This document shows, piece after piece, positions 57,818 through 64,000 of a stretch of 64,000 bases of DNA; position 1 is the first letter of the stretch, and every line of letters starts with the position of its first letter. Below the pieces are notes generated by a model. The model made no database searches and was not told the origin of the DNA. It saw nothing but the letters and a program-made list of their open reading frames with translations. Both the position numbers and the translations under genes were made by a program. The stretch lies in contig CM074765.1 of the NCBI GenBank assembly GCA_037355855.1, positions 310,001-374,000 of the forward strand, in the 5' to 3' direction. The stretch comes from Pseudo-nitzschia pungens (lineage: Eukaryota > Bacillariophyta > Bacillariophyceae > Bacillariales > Bacillariaceae).

Positions 57818-58369
57818 ATGTCGCAGAATTTCATGACGAACCCCGCGCTCAAACAAGCATTCGTTACGCTTGCTGGTGCCCTCATTTTGCAGGGAGTCAA
57901 GGATGCGGCGGACCATGTTGATGAAGGCGGCAGAGAGATCGACCTGAACATCGAGAACGAAACCAATGCAAAATGGATCTTGCATGGCCATTACAAGGAC
58001 TGCGGGGACGACTTTGAGCTTCCCGAGACAATCCTTCCCAACCAAACCGTCAAGGCGCGGGTCGCCAAAAAAGGTGGATTCTACGGTGTCAAGGGAGCCG
58101 CCATCTACAAGAAGGAGGGAACCAGCGACGGAGACGTCAAGATCTGCCTGTACTTTTGCAATCCCCTAACTGGCAGCAACGAAATCGGTTTCAAGCACTA
58201 CTTGGACAGCTCCGAAACCAATCACCATTTCTATTGCAATGTTCCATCCCAAGAGTCGAACATTGCCCACAGCTACTCCCGAGTCGAGGGAGGAAGCAAA
58301 GTGGAGTGTTCGTACAATATTAGTTCGGGGAATCAAGCCTCGGCATCGTGGAAGATCACATCTGCTTGA
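57818..58369 (+). CDS. Hypothetical small beta-rich protein
   Basis: 183 residues from the ATG at 57818, preceded by GTCACC; upstream in-frame codons have only TTG. An N-terminal helix (ALKQAFVTLAGALILQGVKDAADHV) is followed by alternating beta-type segments (IDLNIENETNAKWIL, ETILPNQTVKARVAKK, FYGVKGAAIYKKEG, VKICLYFCNPLTGSNEIGF). The order, an Asn-x-Thr strand, a Pro-rich turn, a Gly-rich segment with Tyr, then a hydrophobic strand ending in a Pro-turn, vaguely recalls beta-sandwich proteins of the actinoporin/fungal-lectin type, but I see no decisive motif. There is no signal peptide. The codon use is less G/C-biased than that of its neighbours. The role is unknown. Confidence 0.7.
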   Translation: MSQNFMTNPALKQAFVTLAGALILQGVKDAADHVDEGGREIDLNIENETNAKWILHGHYKDCGDDFELPETILPNQTVKARVAKKGGFYGVKGAAIYKKEGTSDGDVKICLYFCNPLTGSNEIGFKHYLDSSETNHHFYCNVPSQESNIAHSYSRVEGGSKVECSYNISSGNQASASWKITSA

Positions 58370-59727
58370 ATGATTTTATCACCTCCGTTGCTTCTTGGTG
58401 TTGTTCTTCCGCCCACTCGGGGTTCGCACAACACAAAAGACAGATCAACAATGACTCATAAGTATTGAATGAATGAAGGAATAGATGGATGAATGAAAAA
58501 CAAAAGAAGGATGTGTCTCGCTCGGTCTTTTCCTAATGAATAAATCTCATTTTGCATTGTTGAAACACACTTTTACTTGTTAGGCTATTGGATGGATTGG
58601 GATCCATCGTTCCTCCAAACCGGCGTATTGTTTGTGTAGCCCGGGTTGGAGCGTTGCGTGCCATTGTCCTTTCTTCGACAATTCGTTCGACACGACTCGA
58701 CGCCTCGATGAATGGATTTCATTGTATCGCATTGTATCGCATTGTATTGCATCCGCTTCACCATCGCCAACACCTTGAACCAAATAGCCCTTCCAACGAA
58801 CGTCGTTTTCCATAGTAGCAGAGTCAGGGGGCTCGCTATCTTTTGTTCCGAATCAATCGGGATATTATGTTCCTGTTTCGTGAGCGCCCGAGCAGCGCCG
58901 CACGTCGGTCTTTGTCTGCCTTTCTTTTTGTTTCTGTACACGTACCATGTCCTCGTTGTCGTTGCTTTTGTCAAACACGCCTCTCCCGTTCTTTCTGGCG
59001 CTTTTCGCTGTTGATGCGCTTTCGATCTCCGTTTTTGTGGCAACGACTCTGTATGTGTATCGGTTGCTACATCATACGACCCAGAGTGCTCGTAATTCAT
59101 CCGAATCGAAATGCTTCTTCTTCCTCTTCGGGAAGAATGACGACCTCCCCTTGTAGAAGGGATTCAATCAATCAAAATCACACCAATAGCAGCAGACAAG
59201 ACGGTAGAAAGAAACAACGTTATCGCACAATCAACCACATCACCAGTTGCTCCAATCACCTACATGTATTCATATGTGCGTACTTGCAGAAGTTTCCACA
59301 ACATACAGAACAGTAGATGATTGCCATTGTTACCGGTACTACTATGTTGCGCACGCGCGAATCGGAATTCTTTCTCCAGCAGCCGAATGGGAATGAAAAT
59401 ACGACTAAGATTTTCTCACGGAAAGAAAACATTTTGAGAATCCATCCGCAGAAACAAGATAAAAATGAAGTCGATCCAACTCGACAAACACAATCATTGT
59501 TTGAAATTTGAAATTGGTTTCCCTCGCACGAGTTCATCATTGCAGGCTACACAGCAGCACACGAAATCATTCACCATTATACCCCATTTTTCTGTTTTTC
59601 ACCAACTTCCTATTTCAAATGTCCGAGTTCGGCGCGGTAAGACTTTCCAAGAACGAATTGAGACCATACTGGTGTGTTCAATATTCATCAATTGAAGAAT
59701 GTCGGTGTTCGCACACGAACCATATCG

Positions 59728-59757
59728 CACATCGCACATCGCACATCGCACATCGCA
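59728..59757. repeat. Heptamer repeat of CATCGCA
   Basis: Four tandem units of ATCGCAC/ATCGCAT. Confidence 0.9.
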
Positions 59758-60189
59758 TGACACGAGACTGCAATCCCTCGCAAAACAAGTCGATCCATCG
59801 ATCCATTGATCGATCGATCGATGGTCGATCCGACGCGAGGGACACCTATTTTTTTGTCTATCCATCAAGTCCAACGAAAACATGATGTTTGTTCGTCGGT
59901 CGACCCAGCATGGACGTAGCACATCATATTAATGTGCGCATGGAACCACGACTTTTTGTTATGCACGGACGATTTCTTATTCCCCTCATTTCTCATGATG
60001 CGTCCTCCTCTGATTGCTCTGCTTCCATTTGTTTACGTTGCGACTTCTTCTTGCAGCAGAAACCAAACGAAGGTCGTTCACATCCACGACGCCGACGGCA
60101 ACAAACATCCTACTGGTACTCCTCCTAGTATTGTGGTGGTTGGATTGTTGAGCTTTGCTCTGTTCGTACTACGTACTATTATATTCCTT

Positions 60190-61340
60190 TGTGCCCAGTA
60201 CTACTAGTACTACTACTAGTAGTAGTTCCTCTGCCGACACTGTTGTTGGCTTGTTGGGGTCGGGTGCTCTGGTCGCCGTTGGTTTGTGGATTGTTTTTTT
60301 CCTTGGTGGCATTCTTGTTACCTTTTTTTCACTGATGTTATGGAGTATAATAAGTGTAACAGCTTGCTGACGATTGTGGAAGAATAATAATTCCATGATT
60401 GTGTGGCTACAAGTAGTTGTTGATGGTGACCGCCGAACTCCTCATCATGTATGATGTTACCACCACCACCAGCACTACTACCTTAGATTGTTAACTAGTA
60501 GTAGTTACTAGTACTGCTGGTAGTACTAGTACTGAAAACAAAGAATCCTTTTGTACCACTAGTAGTAGTAAGAGCAAGAAGTCGTCCAAAGACGAAGACG
60601 TATCAACATTGCAAAGCTCGGCAATATAGTAAGAAGTGCTGTTGATGCAAGAGGTAGCAGCAGACAAGAAGATCCCATAATATCATCATCGTCGTCATCA
60701 AATTATTCCGGTCAGTGTAAGGAGAGGAACAATAACATCACCAGAGATCAGAGATCTGCGACCAACAATAGTAGTACCGCTCTAGCACCACCACTACTAG
60801 TAGGAGAATGGATCTCTTGCATCCTCTCCTCCATTCCCAATTTGTTGATTACTACTAGCTAGTAGTAGTACTACTACTACTACTTGTTGTTGTAGTAGTA
60901 CTAGTGAACGGACACAACAACAAGATAGCTAAAAAGCTACTAGTAGTGACTAGTAGTAGAACCAGTCGCTAGTACTGAACTGTTGTTGTTGGATTCCTTC
61001 CATCCATCGTTTCTTTGTTGTTGTGTCGTATTATTCTAGGGAATAGTAGTATCAGTCCAGATCTGGATTGTTGACGATGACGTCGTCCTACTACTAGTAG
61101 TAGTACCACAACCAGGAAGAACGATGATTTGTTGTTCTGCGGGCCACAGCAGCAGGAGGAAGCAGGAGCTTCCCAGACCACCGCCCCACCACTCCACCAC
61201 TCCACCCCATACTAACTACGAGGACGAACACGGACTGGTGCTGGTCGGACGAGGAGCACAACACCAGCACCAGCAGGCGTCTTCAACTAGTCCTAGTAGT
61301 AACTACTAGTAGTAGTATTACTAGTAGTACGGAGTAGTTA
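60190..61340. repeat. ACTAGT/TAGTAG-rich island 4
   Basis: The largest of the four islands. Dense TACTACTAGTAGTAG and ACTAGTACTG words occur at 60197-60228, 60494-60532, 60557-60573, 60850-60905, 60938-60972, 61088-61107 and 61290-61335, separated by unbiased sequence. Confidence 0.65.
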
Positions 61341-62630
61341 TTGATCTTAGTATGGTGCAAACGAAGGCTCATCTAGAACGGCGAGCGTCCGTTGCCATCG
61401 GTTTCTCGGTTTCAACCGCAATCGGCACTTGTCGCTGGAGTCGGAATCGGCGTACGGTACCGGTAATTACGGTAACCTTACGTGTCCATCCATCCATCGA
61501 AAAAGTGGCAATGGCTTCATTCGGACGTACCGTAGGAACTCCCGCGGCATCGATCACGGACGGGACTTTCGTGGAAAAAACAACCATACCGTAAGGCAAG
61601 GTTCGTCGAGAGCGTCCGTCTCCGACTTCGAATGAAAACGGACGATTGACAGACGTGAATGTGTCGACAAAGGGAAGAATAAGTTAAGGTTAATTAACCT
61701 TACTGTCCAATCCATCCATCGTATCCGATTGAGAGATTGCGAATGTTCGGTTTCTTTCTTTTACTGTTAAATGTAAGTTACCGTACGTCGTATTGCGAAT
61801 GTGGTTCGCCTCAATCATCTCTCCGCCACCATGATGATTCATTCATTCATTCTCATTTCATTCGCTGATTTTGAATTTGAGACTGATGATTGATTTGTTC
61901 GACATTCGATTTTGGATGACGATTGATGGATGAGAGATAACCCTACCGGTACGGTATGTTTGATGACGATGATTGATTAATTAATTGATTTGATTTGATT
62001 TGATTCGATTCGCCGAGAAAAACTTCTCCGAATTTCTTCGAAGCCCAACGAGTTCCGCGCCCAATGATGTTCCCAAACAGGACCGAAAGTGCACCGCGCT
62101 CGCACACTCGTACGGTACCGGCACCGGTACGGTAGGTCCTCGGCTCGAAGTCTCGCCCAAAAACAACTCGTGGTAAGATTACTGTGCGGTGTACCAGCAC
62201 GAAGGTAAGTACCTTACCGTACGGTGATGGTACGTACAAAAGTCGAGAAGGATGACCAACAAGCAAATTCATTCTCATTGCAACTGCAACTGTCGCACGA
62301 ACTACCGGTAACTTACGTACGATCTCATTATTTGTCATACGGTACTTGTACCAGTTCCCAAGCTTACTCGTAAGAGTTGTACCTTAACAGGTCCCGTACA
62401 CTGTACAGCTTGACTTCGCGCATTCCTGCGTTGTCCATTGCCTCACAACAGTAAGTTACGGTATTGTTCATTATCGTTTCCGAAGACAACCCCGAAAGCA
62501 GCGAGAAGCAATCATTATTATTATTTTTTGTTATTACAGTAAAAAACAATACAAGAACAACAATTCACCACTTTGAATCAATCAACAAGTGTTACGAATC
62601 AACGCACGCAATCAACCAGGATCACCCACC

Positions 62631-63474
62631 ATGAACGACGACAACGACGACGCCACCATGACGGATGTTTCCGACACCTTTTGCGACGTTGCGATCCCGA
62701 TGATGATTCTTCCCGAAGAATCATCCGACACTTTCGGCGACGAGCGCGATTCCGAGCGCGAAGCCGAATCGTCTTGCGCGACAACGACGACGACGACGAC
62801 GACGACGACGACTGCCCTCGCCAGCCGGCCGTTGCTCCCGTCCGTTTCGGTCCCCGAGGTCCACGGACGAGGTCTGCGCGTCATGAACCACGCCGGAAGA
62901 ATCCTGTGGAAGGCGGCAATGGGAAAGCAGGGACTCTCCGCGGGCGTCTGGGCCAAGCTCCTGCAGCGGACCCTCGGCGCGATGATTTTTGGGAGCACCA
63001 CGGCTTCCGCTTCGTTGTCGTCCTCCTCCTCCTCTGGTGGCAACAACAGCAACAACAACAACAACAACTGGTTGCCATCGGTCTGGCCGGCGAAAGCGCG
63101 AAGCTCGCAAGAAGAAGAAGAAGAAGCGGAAGACTGCTGGAACGAAGAGGACATTAACTGCAACTACAACTACAACTACAACGACGAATGCGAAGCAATG
63201 GAAGAAAGCCCTGCCGAAATTTCTCCATTGCCAGAGCCATTAGCCATTGCCATCTAGTGACGACCGAAGCACCGCGACGAAACGAAACCGCTGGTCGACG
63301 CTGCTGCGGTGGCCGGGAGTAGTGGTCAGCGACGAGGAAGAAGAAGAAGAAGGAGGAGGAGACAACGACGAGCCGATAGACCACCGGGGATACGACGGCT
63401 ACAAGTACCACCAAGACCGGGAGGTGGAGGACTACCGTCCCCGAAAGCGGGTCCGCACCGGACTTTCTTGGTAA
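62631..63474 (+). CDS. Hypothetical acidic low-complexity protein, one frame break
   Basis: Family not recognised. The ATG at 62631 sits in CCACC-ATG. The first frame encodes an acidic start, a poly-Thr run, a short conserved-looking core (VHGRGLRVMNHAGRILWKAA, then GLSAGVWAKLLQRTLGAMIF), Ser and Asn runs and an acidic tail, and stops at 63257. Dropping one C of the pair at 63244-63245 reads on as LALPSSDDRSTATKRNRWST.. to a stop at 63474, ending in basic residues (PRKRVRTGLSW). The second segment keeps the same acidic low-complexity style, so I think it belongs to the gene. There is no membrane segment or signal peptide. The role is unknown. Confidence 0.5.
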
Positions 63475-64000
63475 GCATCGAAGCGACGGTAGGAATGCGG
63501 TGGAACCACCCTTTCCTCCTTGCGTTGCAACGGGGTTGACCGACTCGAACAACCCAATCAAGGAACAAAAAACGACTATTTCTACTACTACTACTACTAC
63601 GTTACGCATACCAACGATTGTGTGCCATCGCGGCACGAAACAAAAATCATCATTTGATTTGAATAGGAAGAATGAATCATCCGCAACCGAACAGACCAAA
63701 AACAAAGAAAAAGCGATAACGAACGAACCAAAACAAACCGTGCAATACCGAATGAATAGTATCGGAGCAACACGGACAAGAACACCATTCCTTGGGCTGC
63801 TCGAGACAAACGAGCCGGACCTTGGATTGATTTTGATGGATCGATCGATCGATCGATCGATTGCAACACGCACAAAACGATAGTAGGAATCCTCGATGCG
63901 GTGCGAGAGCACCGGATGGGTCGGGATGACTCGCAGAAAACCGGCACTCGGGCGGTTTTGCTTCCAACTCTCGAATGCTGCTGCCATCATCACTATTATA
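63475..64000. other. Spacer at the right edge
   Basis: No supported gene in the last 526 bases. It includes a CTACTACTACTACTAC run near 63582 and a GATCGATCGATCGATC repeat at 63840-63861. Confidence 0.45.

Larger units (their letters stand above)
58370..62630. other. 4.3 kb gene-poor region
   Basis: No supported gene. It holds microsatellites (a GAATGAATG run near 58466; CATCGCA repeats at 59728-59757; GATC repeats at 59800-59825), an ACTAGT/TAGTAG island at about 60190-61340, and many GTAACCTTAC/CCGGTAC words on the right (61470, 61686, 61940, 62115, 62170, 62210, 62305). The last ~100 bases are likely the 5' UTR of the next gene. Confidence 0.5.

Noticed and set aside
58947..59156. Small hydrophobic 69-residue frame
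   Set aside because: It has an ATG and a plausible membrane segment but no codon bias, and similar frames are common in these spacers. Kept out for lack of support.
945..63245. Programmed +1 frameshifting as an established explanation for the frame breaks
   Set aside because: No shared slippery heptamer or downstream structure is evident, and unrelated genes are affected at arbitrary positions. It is kept only as an alternative to sequence error.
63154..63993. 279-codon open frame on the - strand at the right edge
   Set aside because: It crosses the antisense of the acidic gene and a GATC repeat (read as Ile-Asp-Arg-Ser). There is no domain and no bias.

Overview
This 64 kb window is nuclear DNA of a photosynthetic stramenopile, most likely a diatom. 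The main evidence is a fucoxanthin chlorophyll a/c antenna protein (42804-43609) with a diatom-type signal peptide ending in AAF-AP. Two more proteins have ASAF/FSF-like plastid-entry signals. The genes have short GT-AG introns, strong G/C preference at third codon positions, long Asn/Asp/Ser/Gln-rich inserts, and gene-poor spacers full of microsatellites. I cannot name the species.

Layout by gene: arginine-methyltransferase-like protein cut by the left edge (1-1083, +); two-repeat TRIC/UPF0126 membrane protein (2791-4406, -); type II membrane nucleotide-sugar transferase (5331-7588, +); frame-broken TPR-like protein (10078-11229, -) facing a plastid glutathione-transferase-like protein (11945-13331, +); two-exon unknown (14950-17470, -); membrane RING protein (21561-22887, +); cytochrome P450 (24039-25964, -); secreted acireductone-dioxygenase-like cupin (28881-30011, +); MgtC-like protein (31288-32546, -); plastid coiled-coil protein (33595-35219, +); NRF-6-type acyltransferase (36070-39411, -); antenna protein (42804-43609, +); farnesyltransferase beta subunit (44421-46379, -); basic unknown (47531-48538, +); selenoprotein H (50222-51094, -); phosphate-type MFS transporter (52585-54636, +) convergent with an EF-hand protein (55279-56479, -); small unknown (57818-58369, +); acidic unknown (62631-63474, +). 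These are unrelated single-copy eukaryotic genes, with no operon and no pathway cluster. I mapped introns in seven genes by matching donor, acceptor and phase (83-760 bp).

The most notable gene is the selenoprotein. A TGA that looks like a stop lies in a Cys-Lys-Ser-TGA motif. Reading it as selenocysteine and removing one intron gives a complete SELENOH/Rdx-type domain behind a histone-H1-like Lys/Pro/Ala tail, and the 3' region holds a SECIS-like fold. Second, the cupin at 28881 keeps three of the four acireductone-dioxygenase metal ligands but has Thr for the Glu, and it carries a signal peptide and a C-terminal membrane segment. Third, at least seven genes have a one-base frame break, mostly one extra C in a C run of the coding strand. 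This looks like systematic sequence error, but it is consistent enough to check.

Spacers make up about half of the window. They hold four islands rich in ACTAGT/TAGTAG words, a dispersed GTAAGGTTAC-like word, several families of diverged tandem repeats with units from about 130 to 580 bp, and many microsatellites. I saw no rRNA, convincing tRNA, CRISPR array or intact transposon.
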